A DNA stretch of 64,000 nucleotides from positions 9,183,001 to 9,247,000 of the forward strand of contig NC_010162.1 in NCBI RefSeq assembly GCF_000067165.1. The letters are read 5' to 3'. The DNA is from Sorangium cellulosum So ce56 (GTDB taxonomy: Bacteria > Myxococcota_A > Polyangia > Polyangiales > Polyangiaceae). This document shows, piece after piece, positions 16,920 through 24,310 of this stretch. The first letter of the stretch is position 1. Each line of letters starts with the position of its first letter. The notes beneath the pieces were generated by a model that was not told the origin of the DNA, searched no databases, and was given only the letters and a program-made list of their open reading frames with translations. The position numbers were made by a program, and so were the translations under genes.

Positions 16920-18350
16920 CTACCGAAGCGCGCTGCCGGACGCCCGCGGGCGCCTCTCCCACGTCACCCATTCGTCGACGAATCGCTCTTCGATCCAGGC
17001 CTTCGCGGCGCGCGCGTGCCTCAGCTCCTGGCGCAGCTCGAGCACCCGCACGGCGGCCTGGGTGTCCGCGCGCTGCGCGTCGGGGAGGAGCAGCGCTTCC
17101 TCGAGCCGCGCCTCGATCTCCTGCTCGCGGCGCGCGAGCTCGGCCATCTGCTCGCTCGCCGCGGCTGCGTCGGGCGGCGATGCCGTCACGTCGAGGGCAG
17201 CGCCGCGATCCCGCGCGAGCGCGCCTGCCGCGCCTGTCGCGAGCAGCGGCGGCCGCGCGCGCGCCACCTGGACGCTCAGGCCCGCAGCCGCCACGCCGGC
17301 CGCGGCGAGGCTCGCGATGGCGCGCCGCCGGGCCCGAGGGCTCGGCGTGGATCGCGCCCGGCTCCCCGCATCCAGGAGGCGCCGGACGCGCGGGAGGAGC
17401 GCGCCCGCCGAGCGCGCCATGGCCGGGACCAGCGGCCGCCGCGGGGCGAGCGACGCCCCCGACGCGACCTGGACCAGGGCGCGCGCCAGACCGAGGGGAT
17501 CCCCCGTGAGCTCGACGGCGCGATCGTCGCAAGCGAGCTCCGCTGTCTGGCGGAAGCGGGACGACGCCCAGTGGACGAGCGGATGCGCCCACAGGACCGA
17601 CTGCACGAGGCCTGCGGCCGGAAACCACAGCCCGTCGCGGCGCTCGAGGTGCGCCAGCTCGTGCGCGAACACGGCGTCGACCTCAGCGTCGGTGAGGGCG
17701 GCGAGCCTCGCCAGCGGGACGCAGATCTCGGAGGCTCCGATGACGAGCGGGCTGCCGACACCGGCGCTCTCCGTCAGCGCGACCGGGCGCATTCCGATCC
17801 GGGCGCGCAGCCGCTCCAGCCGCCGGAGCAGCCGCGCGTCCTGCACCGCCCTGCGCCCGCGGAGGCCACGCCACAGCAGCAGCGCCGACGAGGCGAACCG
17901 CAGCAGCCCCAGCGCGGCCGCTCCAGCCGTGCACGCGGCGAGCAGGTTCCACGCCTGGCTTCCCCCGGCGCGCCACGCCGGTGATCCGGCGCCGGCGCTC
18001 TCCCCGGTCGAGCCGCCGATCTCTCGTGCGGCATCGAGGACCGCCCGCGCGGGAGCGTCCTCGAGCGACAGGACCGCGATCTCTCCAGGAGATGCCGTGT
18101 CTCCGGGCGCACGCTCGAAGGCCCATGACATCGCCGCCGCGAGCAGCAGTGTCGCGAGCGGACCGAACAGCGCCATCTTCCAGAGCAGGTGCCGCGTGGA
18201 GGACGAGAGGGATCGCCGGCGAGCCAGGAGCGCCGCCGCCCCGGTCCACACCGCGGCGTGGGCCGAACAGGTGAGCAGCAGCGCCAGCCAGAGGGCCGCC
18301 ATGCCGGGCCAGGCGCCCGGCCCTGCGAGCAGGTGGAGCGCCACGATCAC
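16920..18350 (-). CDS. M56 (BlaR1/MecR1-type) membrane metallopeptidase
   Basis: 476 residues. The N-terminal half has four hydrophobic segments (for example MAALWLALLLTCSAHAAVWTG, MALFGPLATLLLAAAMSWAF). The zinc-peptidase motif VDAVFAHELAHLERRDGLWF (HExxH) follows, with AELACDDRAVEL supplying the third ligand downstream, as in the peptidase M56 family. The C-terminus is a long charged helical tail (ASEQMAELARREQEIEARLE) instead of a penicillin-binding sensor domain, so the signal sensed is not a beta-lactam by sequence. It overlaps the upstream BlaI-type repressor by four bases (ATGA), forming the classical repressor-protease switch in which the peptidase leads to repressor inactivation. Confidence 0.85.
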   Translation of the reverse strand: MIVALHLLAGPGAWPGMAALWLALLLTCSAHAAVWTGAAALLARRRSLSSSTRHLLWKMALFGPLATLLLAAAMSWAFERAPGDTASPGEIAVLSLEDAPARAVLDAAREIGGSTGESAGAGSPAWRAGGSQAWNLLAACTAGAAALGLLRFASSALLLWRGLRGRRAVQDARLLRRLERLRARIGMRPVALTESAGVGSPLVIGASEICVPLARLAALTDAEVDAVFAHELAHLERRDGLWFPAAGLVQSVLWAHPLVHWASSRFRQTAELACDDRAVELTGDPLGLARALVQVASGASLAPRRPLVPAMARSAGALLPRVRRLLDAGSRARSTPSPRARRRAIASLAAAGVAAAGLSVQVARARPPLLATGAAGALARDRGAALDVTASPPDAAAASEQMAELARREQEIEARLEEALLLPDAQRADTQAAVRVLELRQELRHARAAKAWIEERFVDEWVTWERRPRASGSALR

Positions 18351-18721
18351 GCGCCTTTCTCCTTGATCAGCCGCTGCATCTCCTCGAGCTCTTCAGGGCT
18401 GAGCTGCTCCGACTCGAGGAGCTGCGCGGTGAGGGCCGAGGCCCTGCCGCCGAAGAACGAGCGCAGCACGCGGTGGAGCACGCCCCTGGCCGCCTCCTTC
18501 TGGTCGACCGACGCACGGTACACGAACTGCCTGCCAGACCGCTTGCGCTCCACCCACCCCTGCTGGCTGAGCCGCTGCAGCAAGGTCGCCACCGTCGTGG
18601 GAGCGAGCTCCCGCCCATCCTCCGCCATCGCCGAGACGACGTCCCCGACGGAGCCTTCCCCGACGGCCCAGAGGGCCTTCATCACCGCGAGCTGCAGATC
18701 GGTCAGCGCTTCGGTTCCCAC
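18347..18721 (-). CDS. BlaI/MecI/CopY-family transcriptional repressor
   Basis: 124 residues: LTDLQLAVMKALWAVGEGSV, a winged helix with recognition region APTTVATLLQRLSQQGWVER and GRQFVYRASVDQKEAARGVL, then a C-terminal dimerisation helix. This is the standard BlaI/MecI layout and length. The start is GTG 18721, since the frame upstream is closed by a stop at 18737-18739. Two dyads, 18757-18770 and 18723-18736, lie in the promoter region. It is followed with a four-base overlap by the M56 peptidase gene, so autorepression of the pair is expected. Confidence 0.88.
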   Translation of the reverse strand: MGTEALTDLQLAVMKALWAVGEGSVGDVVSAMAEDGRELAPTTVATLLQRLSQQGWVERKRSGRQFVYRASVDQKEAARGVLHRVLRSFFGGRASALTAQLLESEQLSPEELEEMQRLIKEKGA

Positions 18722-18722
18722 G

Positions 18723-18736
18723 ACGACAAGTGTCGT
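18723..18736. promoter_or_regulatory. Second BlaI-type dyad at the repressor start
   Basis: ACGACAAGTGTCGT is a six-base inverted pair around AG, starting two bases upstream of the GTG start codon. It is a diverged version of the ACTACA-N2-TGTAGT site at 18757, so it may be a weaker operator blocking initiation. Confidence 0.45.
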
Positions 18737-18756
18737 TCATGGGCGGCCCTCCGTCA

Positions 18757-18770
18757 ACTACAAATGTAGT
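18757..18770. promoter_or_regulatory. BlaI/MecI-type operator
   Basis: ACTACAAATGTAGT, with perfect ACTACA/TGTAGT arms around AA, matches the known BlaI/MecI operator core (TACA...TGTA). It lies 36 bases upstream of the repressor start, and 55 bases beyond the stop of nothing else on this strand, so it most likely controls the repressor-peptidase operon. Confidence 0.7.
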
Positions 18771-18825
18771 CGATCAAGCTCCGGGGCGGCGGCCTGCGGG
18801 ATCCCGGGCCCGGTCGGGCCGCGCG

Positions 18826-19221
18826 TTACGCCGGCAGCTCCTCGAACTGGGGGAAGGCGTCGGTGATCTGATGCCAGGGCGCCTTCGAGCCGACGTAGAT
18901 GTGGTGATCGGGCCCCTTCGCCGGCGCGCCATCGAGCGTGCCGAGCTGCACATGCGCGAACCGCTGCTCGCGGACGACGTCGTACACGGGCGAGAAGCAC
19001 TGTTTGCAGACGCAGCGGTACCCGTCCTCGGACTCGCCGACCCGGAGCAGGTGCTCCCGCCCCGCGGTGACGCGGAGCCTGTCGATCTCGATCCCGCCGA
19101 TGGCGGCGCATGCGGCGCCGGTGCGCCTCCGGCACCTCGAGCAGTGGCAGTAGAAGGCGTAGCCGAACGCGTCGTCGACCTCGAAGCGCACGGCACCGCA
19201 GTAACAAGCTCCGTTCAACAT
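18826..19221 (-). CDS. GFA/CENP-V family protein
   Basis: 131 residues with the zinc-binding pattern of the GFA (glutathione-dependent formaldehyde-activating enzyme/CENP-V) family: MLNGACYCGAVRFEV, FYCHCSRCRRRTGAA, then CVCKQCFSPVYDV. The late SPV/HHIYVGSKAPWHQITDAFPQ segment is typical of the family's C-terminus. It lies between the M56/BlaI operon and the pirin gene, each on the same strand. Binding of zinc is well supported by the Cys pattern; the physiological substrate is unknown. Confidence 0.85.
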   Translation of the reverse strand: MLNGACYCGAVRFEVDDAFGYAFYCHCSRCRRRTGAACAAIGGIEIDRLRVTAGREHLLRVGESEDGYRCVCKQCFSPVYDVVREQRFAHVQLGTLDGAPAKGPDHHIYVGSKAPWHQITDAFPQFEELPA

Positions 19222-19237
19222 GGCCCGTCTATCTCCC

Positions 19238-19345
19238 TTGAACGCGGCGCCTGAGAGCGCCGCTCCGGCTCCCTCGAACGCGGCGCCTGAGAGCGCCGCT
19301 CCGGCTCCCTCGAACGCGGCGCCTGAGCGCGCCGCTCCGGCACTC
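19238..19345. repeat. Three 36-bp tandem units, each able to fold
   Basis: Units start at 19238, 19274 and 19310 and read (t/c)gaacgcggcgcctgagagc..., nearly identical. Each contains GCGGCGC-N-GCGCCGC-like arms, so the array could form three consecutive hairpins between the pirin stop (19354) and the GFA start (19221). Confidence 0.85.
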
Positions 19346-19353
19346 GCGCCCCC

Positions 19354-20262
19354 TCACCCGTCGGGGAACGGGATGAACTCGATGTCGTCGCCCGGCACCT
19401 TGGGAAAGAGCCCTGCCTTCCAGTCCTGCTTCGCGCGCTCGATGCGCTCCGGCGAGCTCGAGACGAAGTTCCACAGGATGTGACGGTCGCCTTCGAGCGG
19501 GGCGCCGCCGAGGAGCATCACGCGGCTCTGCGAGAGCGCGCGGAGCTCCGGCTGCGCTCCGGCGCGGAACACGAGCATCGTCCCCTCGCCGAAGCGCTGG
19601 CCCTCGCAGCCGACCGACCCGTCGATCACGTAGGCCGCGCGCGCCGCGTGCTCCTCGGGCAGCGGGAGCGTCGCGCCCGGGTCGAGCTCCGCGTGGACGT
19701 AGAGCGTCGGCGACAGGACGCCGACCGGCGAGCGCGCGCCGTAGGCCTCCCCCGCGATCACGCGCAGCGTGGCGCCTTCCCGGGTGACGACGGGGATCGT
19801 CGCCGCCGGGTGGTGCTCGAAGCGGGGCGCGTCCTCCTCGTGCGCCATCGGCAGCGCGAGCCAGCACTGGACGCCATGGAGGTGCGCCTCGTGCGCGAGG
19901 TCGCCGCGCTCGGAGTGGACGATGCCGCGCCCGGCGACCATCCAGTTGACGTCGCCCGGCCGGATCGGCTGCGCCGTGCCGAGGCTGTCGCGGTGGAGGA
20001 TCTCCCCCTCGAACAGGTACGTCAGCGTCGCGAGCCCGATGTGCGGGTGCGGGCGCACCGAGATGCCCTGTCCCACCGCGAAGCGCGCAGGGCCCATGTG
20101 GTCGAAGAAGACGAACGGACCGACGAGCCGGCGGCGGACCGACGGCAGCACGCGCCGCACGGAGAAGCCGCCCAGATCGCGGGCGCGCGCGTCGATGACG
20201 AGCTCGATCGCGTTCGCGGGCGAGTCCACGCAGGCGGGTTCATGGTCGGCGTAACGGCTCAT
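19354..20262 (-). CDS. Pirin family protein
   Basis: 302 residues of the bicupin pirin family: the N-terminal cupin has GFSVRRVLPSVRRRLVGPFV and FFDHMGPARF, with metal-ligand-type RPHPHIGLATLTYLFEGEIL and GIVHSERG (H-x-H ... E ... H). The second, more degenerate cupin has TLPLPEEHAARAAYVIDGSV. It ends SSPERIERAKQDWKAGLFPK and GDDIEFIPFPDG, as pirins do. Some relatives are quercetinases, others regulators; neither role is shown here. It lies upstream of the 36-bp repeat array and the GFA gene. Confidence 0.9.
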   Translation of the reverse strand: MSRYADHEPACVDSPANAIELVIDARARDLGGFSVRRVLPSVRRRLVGPFVFFDHMGPARFAVGQGISVRPHPHIGLATLTYLFEGEILHRDSLGTAQPIRPGDVNWMVAGRGIVHSERGDLAHEAHLHGVQCWLALPMAHEEDAPRFEHHPAATIPVVTREGATLRVIAGEAYGARSPVGVLSPTLYVHAELDPGATLPLPEEHAARAAYVIDGSVGCEGQRFGEGTMLVFRAGAQPELRALSQSRVMLLGGAPLEGDRHILWNFVSSSPERIERAKQDWKAGLFPKVPGDDIEFIPFPDG

Positions 20263-20688
20263 CGGGGGCTCCTTCGCAGCGCTGGGCGGGGGTGCGCGGG
20301 GCGCCGCCTCGGTCCAGGGATCGCTACCCTACCCTAGCCCAGGAGGAGCTCCGGAGGTGTAGTGGCTCGTCGCCCAGGTTTTTGCGTGGCTGCGTGTGAG
20401 GTGGTGCCAAGCCGCCGGGGGCCTGCCGTGGGCGCGGAACCAGGGAAGTCCTTGGGCGACGAATCTGCGGTGGCGAACCGTCGCGATCCGTCGCATTTGC
20501 CACGGTCTTGGCGGCATCAGACCACCGATCGCACCCCTTCGGAAGGCATCGACCCAACCCGGGCCCAACCGCCGACGCTTAAGCTTGGCGAACTCGCGCC
20601 AGCCGACCCGTCGCCTCGGGCCGCCGTGGTCGCCTCGCTCGCCGGCACCCTGAGCCGTGCCACGGTGGGTGTCAATATAGTTGTCCGT
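20263..20688. other. Intergenic region beside the IS3-type element
   Basis: About 425 bases without a confident gene. A basic open frame on the minus strand (20329-20700) begins right at the IS boundary and has no recognisable domain; it may be a fragment of an older mobile element. The pirin promoter should lie at its left end. Confidence 0.35.
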
Positions 20689-20696
20689 TGATTCGG

Positions 20697-21719
20697 TCAC
20701 ATCCTCGTGAGTGCTTGAGCCTCGTGAGTGTGGGGGTTGAGGGTCACGGGACCGATCGGGGTCCAGTTGCGTGTCTGGCCGGTCCAGCGCAGGGGCGTCC
20801 TGCGGCGGGCCCGCTGGTAGAGGGCATGGCGGGCGGCGAGCAGCGAGCCGTCGCGCCCCCGGTGTCGGTCGTCGGGCGTGACGAAGCGGATGCTGCTGTG
20901 CAAGTGCTCGCCGTTGTACCAGGCGACGAAGCGCTCAACCCAGTGGCGTGCCTGTTCCACGGTGGCAAACGGGCGGCGTGGGTACTCGGGCCGGTACTTG
21001 AGGGTGCGGAAGAGGGCCTCGGCGTACGGGTTGTCGTCGCTGACGCGAGGGCGGCTGAAGGAGGGCACGACGCCCAGGCGCTGGAGGGTGGCGAGCATGG
21101 TCGAGCCCTTCATCGGGCCGCCGTTGTCCGCGTGCAGCACCAGGCAGCCGGAGCCCACGGCTTCGCGACGGCAGGTCTGCTCGACGAGACGAGCGGCAGC
21201 GAGCATCGACTCGTCGGTCTCGACCGACCAGCCGACAATCTTGCGACTGTAGACGTCCACGATCAGGTACAGGAAATAGAACGCACCGCGCACCGCGCTC
21301 TTCAGGTAGGTGATGTCCCAACACCACACCTGATTGGGCCTCTTGGCGACGAGCGCCCGAGGACGATGGGCGCTCGCTGGTCGAGCCGGATTGCGGTGCG
21401 CCAGCAGCCCCTGCTCGCGCAGGACGCGGTAGAAGCTCGACTCCGATGCCAGATACACGCCGCGGTCGGCCAGACGCGGGACGATCTGCTTGGGCGAGAG
21501 GTTGCGGAACTCGGGGCTATTGGCCGTCTCGACGATCCTTCGACGCTCCGCCTCGGTCAGCTTGTGCACCGGCGCGTGGTGCGGTCCGGCTCGACCGTCC
21601 TCGCCGCCAGCCTCCCCTCGCCAGCGGGCGACGGTACGCTCACTGAGTCCGAGCGCACGGCAGGCCGCTGCGAGTGTGGCGCCGCCACGGACGGCCTCGT
21701 CGATGAGCTCGAGCGTCAC
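20697..21719 (-). CDS. IS3-family transposase OrfB (DDE integrase core)
   Basis: The integrase core is clear: WCWDITYLKSAVRGAFYFLY (first Asp), VLHADNGGPMKGSTMLATLQ (second Asp) and NPYAEALFRTLKYRPEYP (Glu), then WYNGEHLHSSIRFVTP. Upstream HTH_21-like segments LTEAERRRIVETANSPEF and YRVLREQGLL are present. The GTG at 21719 overlaps the stop of OrfA (GTGA), so OrfB could be made by coupling; the same frame is open further back to 21926, past an A8 tract at 21773-21780, so an OrfAB fusion by -1 frameshift is also expected. Sequence appears intact. Confidence 0.85.
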   Translation of the reverse strand: MTLELIDEAVRGGATLAAACRALGLSERTVARWRGEAGGEDGRAGPHHAPVHKLTEAERRRIVETANSPEFRNLSPKQIVPRLADRGVYLASESSFYRVLREQGLLAHRNPARPASAHRPRALVAKRPNQVWCWDITYLKSAVRGAFYFLYLIVDVYSRKIVGWSVETDESMLAAARLVEQTCRREAVGSGCLVLHADNGGPMKGSTMLATLQRLGVVPSFSRPRVSDDNPYAEALFRTLKYRPEYPRRPFATVEQARHWVERFVAWYNGEHLHSSIRFVTPDDRHRGRDGSLLAARHALYQRARRRTPLRWTGQTRNWTPIGPVTLNPHTHEAQALTRM

Positions 21720-22249
21720 CTGTCGGTCTCCGGGTCCGTGTCGTCGTCCCCGTCCCCCCAGATGGCCTGGGCTTTTTTTTGGAGCACCAGAATGGCCGCC
21801 GCCTCGGCCAGCGCCTTGTCCTTGCGCCGCAGTTGCCTCTCTAGCTCCCGAACCCGCCGCGACGGGGCCGTGCCGTGCCCTGGTTTTGCCGGCCCGCCCA
21901 GCGCCTCCAGCGCGGCCTTGCGCCACTCGCCGAGCTGCGCCTCGTGCAGCCCCTCGCGGCGGAGGAACTCGCCCAGCTCCCGCTCGGAGAGCGCGGCCGC
22001 CTCCGTCACCGCGCGCAGCTTCTGCTCCGGGGTCCAGTCCTCCGGGCGGCGAGCGGCGGCAGGAGGCGGGGGCGCGGAGCGGTGAGCGTCATCGGACATG
22101 GGCGCGAGGCTACGAGCATCGCGAAGCCAGCGCGAGAGCGTCGTCTGATGCACCCCCGTCTCGACGGACAGCGCCACCGCCGTCGGTCCTCCTGGGGCGA
22201 GCAGCCGTTGGACGATTTTTCTTTTGAAGGATTCTGAGTACTCTCTCAC
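21716..22249 (-). CDS. IS3-family transposase OrfA (HTH)
   Basis: 177 residues, GTG start: REYSESFKRKIVQRLLAPGG, ALSVETGVHQTTLSRWLRDA (helix-turn-helix), a second HTH-like RREGLHEAQLGEWRKAALEA and a C-terminal coiled coil VRELERQLRRKDKALAEAAA. It is longer than most IS3 OrfA proteins because it carries two HTH-type segments. The frame passes the A8 tract (21773-21780) and ends GDDDTDPETDR. It provides the DNA-binding part of the transposase and, alone, usually represses transposition. Confidence 0.8.
   Translation of the reverse strand: MREYSESFKRKIVQRLLAPGGPTAVALSVETGVHQTTLSRWLRDARSLAPMSDDAHRSAPPPPAAARRPEDWTPEQKLRAVTEAAALSERELGEFLRREGLHEAQLGEWRKAALEALGGPAKPGHGTAPSRRVRELERQLRRKDKALAEAAAILVLQKKAQAIWGDGDDDTDPETDR
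21773..21780 (-). promoter_or_regulatory. A8 slippery tract for -1 frameshifting
   Basis: On the minus strand the OrfA frame reads CTC CAA AAA AAA GCC, and the OrfB frame reads CCA AAA AAA AGC, that is the -1 phase. The run of eight A residues lies inside the OrfA/OrfB overlap, just where IS3-family elements carry their programmed frameshift. Confidence 0.7.
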
Positions 22250-22433
22250 CTCAAAGCCTGTCTCCGCTCCCCGAACGCGGTGACCTGATCGTGCGTAAGC
22301 GGATCAGATCGGGCGGTCGGGTCGGGGGCCGGCGCGGTGGCTGTAGGATCGGGGAGTTGCTGTTCCCGGCGGCTTTCGCGCAGTACCGGTGCCTCAATCC
22401 GTCCTTCGCTCCGTTTCCGGCCCCCGCCACATC

Positions 22434-22466
22434 GAACCGGACAGGCGGATTTCCCGCATCCGGCTC
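22434..22466 (-). ncRNA. Group II intron domain V
   Basis: The minus strand reads GAGCCGGATGCGGGAAATCC followed by GCCTGTCCGGTTC. The paired ends GAGCCGGA/TCCGGTTC, the GAAA tetraloop-type cap and the bulge position match the highly conserved 33-34 base domain V, the catalytic heart of group II introns. Confidence 0.85.
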
Positions 22467-22478
22467 GCCGCGGAGGCG

Positions 22479-23786
22479 TCATTCTCGCGGGGTTATGGGT
22501 CCGCTCGGCTGGCGCGCGCTGCCTGCCAGGGCGTACGAGAGCCGGTAATCCGAGAACAGACCCCAGCTTCCGTAGACGACCTCGCGGCTCCACCGCTTCC
22601 AGCCGAAGCCCGTTCGCTTCTGCCGCCGCATCACGAATCTTCGTACTTTGCATTCGACAAAGTACCGGACCTTGTCGAACGCCTGCCGCGCGTTGCCCAC
22701 GCGGAAGTAATTCACCCAGCCGCGGACCACGCTGTTGACGTGAGCAACCGCGATCCGTACGGGCGAAGCCCGGTGGATGCGGAGCACCTCGCCAACGGCT
22801 CGGAGCACCTGGGTGACCTTTTTCCCTCGGGGCGTTAGCAGCGGATATCTCGCCCCCGTCCGCAGGCTCCGCGTCCATCGGAAGTCGAAGCCCAGGAAGG
22901 TGAACACGGCGTCGCGGTCGGTCAACGTGACCACCCGCGTCTTGTCCGTGTTGAGCGACACGCCGATCGCCTCCGCCTCCTCGCGGATTCGTTCCAGCGC
23001 GCGGTCGGCCCACGCTCGCCCGCGGAGCGAGTCGGGCGCAAGCACGACCATGTCGTCGAGATACCGTACATACGTCAGCAGGGCCTTCCCTCGGTTCAGG
23101 GCCTGATCCAGCTCGTTCAGCGCGACATTCGCCAGCAGTGGTGAGAGCGGCGATCCCTGAGGAACGCCGCGCTCTCCCGTACGCACGAGGAACTGCTTGA
23201 TCAGCGCGAGCACCTCGTCATCGCAGACCCTCCGCGCCACCTTCGCCAGAAGCCGGTCGTGCCGGATCGTGTCGAAGTAGCGGGAAAGGTCGACGTCGAC
23301 GACCCGGTGCTGTCGCCGCCGCAGCCCCTCGCGCACCTCCTTGAGCGCCTGATGCGCGGAACGGCCGGGACGTGCCCCGTAGGAGCTGTCCGAGAAGTCG
23401 GCCTCGAAGATCGGCTCGAGGATCATCCTGAGCGCGGCCTGGACCACGCGGTCCCGAATCGTGGGAATCGAGATCACGCGGGCTTTCCCGCCCTCCTTGG
23501 GGATCTCTCGGCGTCGCAGCGGTGCGGGACGGTACGTGCGGCCCCGCAGTTCCGCGGCGAGTCCCGCAAGGAACTCGCCGCGGCCGGCGGTCTCGATCTG
23601 CTCGAACGTGACGCCGTCGACCCCGGGCGCCCCGCCGTTGCGGCGGGCCTCCCGGTAGGCGGCCTCCAGTGTCTCGAGCTTCGCGAGGTGCACGTATAGC
23701 CCCCAGAAGCGGTGGTCGGGCGCGGACTTCGCCCGCAGGCCTATCCTCGATCGAAGCTCTTGCAGTGTGATCGTGGGCTTTATCAT
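22479..23786 (-). CDS. Group II intron reverse transcriptase/maturase
   Basis: 435 residues: LEAAYREARRNGGAPGVDGV (RT0/1), RTYRPAPLRRREIPKEGGKA and RVISIPTIRDRVVQAALRMI, SSYGARPGRSAHQAL, VVDVDLSRYFDTIRHDRLL (first catalytic Asp), GVPQGSPLSPLLANVALNEL, and YVRYLDDMVVLAPD (YxDD, here YLDD). Then come a thumb and a maturase X-like region (VRGWVNYFRVGNARQAFDKV, RRFVMRRQKRTGFGWKRWSR). No HNH endonuclease domain is seen at the C-terminus, so mobility would rely on replication forks or short-lived single-strand DNA. The frame is intact and this copy may be active. Confidence 0.9.
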   Translation of the reverse strand: MIKPTITLQELRSRIGLRAKSAPDHRFWGLYVHLAKLETLEAAYREARRNGGAPGVDGVTFEQIETAGRGEFLAGLAAELRGRTYRPAPLRRREIPKEGGKARVISIPTIRDRVVQAALRMILEPIFEADFSDSSYGARPGRSAHQALKEVREGLRRRQHRVVDVDLSRYFDTIRHDRLLAKVARRVCDDEVLALIKQFLVRTGERGVPQGSPLSPLLANVALNELDQALNRGKALLTYVRYLDDMVVLAPDSLRGRAWADRALERIREEAEAIGVSLNTDKTRVVTLTDRDAVFTFLGFDFRWTRSLRTGARYPLLTPRGKKVTQVLRAVGEVLRIHRASPVRIAVAHVNSVVRGWVNYFRVGNARQAFDKVRYFVECKVRRFVMRRQKRTGFGWKRWSREVVYGSWGLFSDYRLSYALAGSARQPSGPITPRE

Positions 23787-24310
23787 CCCGCGTGCCTCGC
23801 TCCTCCCTCGGAGTGCCTCCGGCAGGGCCCCTTTGCTCCACGGGCGTTACCCCGTCTCATCGCTACTACGAGCCCATCCGTCAGGCGCTCACCTTCGCCG
23901 AGCTTCGCCTCATCGGCTCGCGCGGTTACCTTGCTTCCGCGGGTTTTCTCCGCGGGGTGAGACGCCCTTCCCTGCTTCCATCCATGGCCTTGCGCACGTG
24001 CCGCCGCCCTCTACCCCGCCGGGTGGGCTCCTCGCGGATCGCGTTCGGGGAGCCCTGCTGCCTTCGCCGAAATTGAGCCGGCTCGGCACCCGGAGATTTC
24101 AGTTGACGAGGCCTCAACCGGGCGTTCACGCCTCGTTGCGGCCCGCGCGCTCGCTCACCCCGCCATGCGGGGCTTTGTCGGTGGGCTTCACCCGGGGGAT
24201 CTCCCCGCCGGGCGCCACCCAAGCTACGCGGCTTCGACCTTCTGCCGCTTCGGGACTTTCACCCTATGGATCCATGGATACCTCCAGGCATCACCCAACT
24301 TCTCTGACAC

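Larger units (their letters stand above)
20689..22306 (-). mobile_element. IS3-family insertion sequence
   Basis: Two overlapping frames (OrfA 22249-21716, OrfB to 20697) with the IS3 DDE transposase define the element. Proposed ends are TGATTCGGTCAC (from 20689) and, inverted, TGATCCGCTTAC (to 22306), matching at 9 of 12 bases and beginning with TG as IS3 ends do. No clear short target duplication was found, so the exact ends are uncertain. Confidence 0.65.
22316..24310 (-). mobile_element. Group II intron, antisense to a truncated IS66 transposase
   Basis: The intron reads on the minus strand. The proposed 5' end at 24310 gives GTGTCAGAGAAG, followed by the domain I motif GGGTGAAAGTCCC near 24270. 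The reverse transcriptase is at 22479-23786. Domain V is at 22434-22466. A large domain VI-type stem is suggested by GGGGGCCGG just after domain V pairing with CCGGCCCCC, placing the 3' end at about 22316-22321. The left flank is the IS3 element and the right flank is the body of an IS66 transposase running the other way. Ends are approximate. Confidence 0.7.

Noticed and set aside
19238..19345. CRISPR-like array
   Set aside because: Units of 36 bp are directly adjacent without spacers and there are no cas genes.
20329..20700. 123-residue basic frame next to the IS3 element
   Set aside because: No recognisable domain and no ribosome-binding site; described only as an uncertain fragment.
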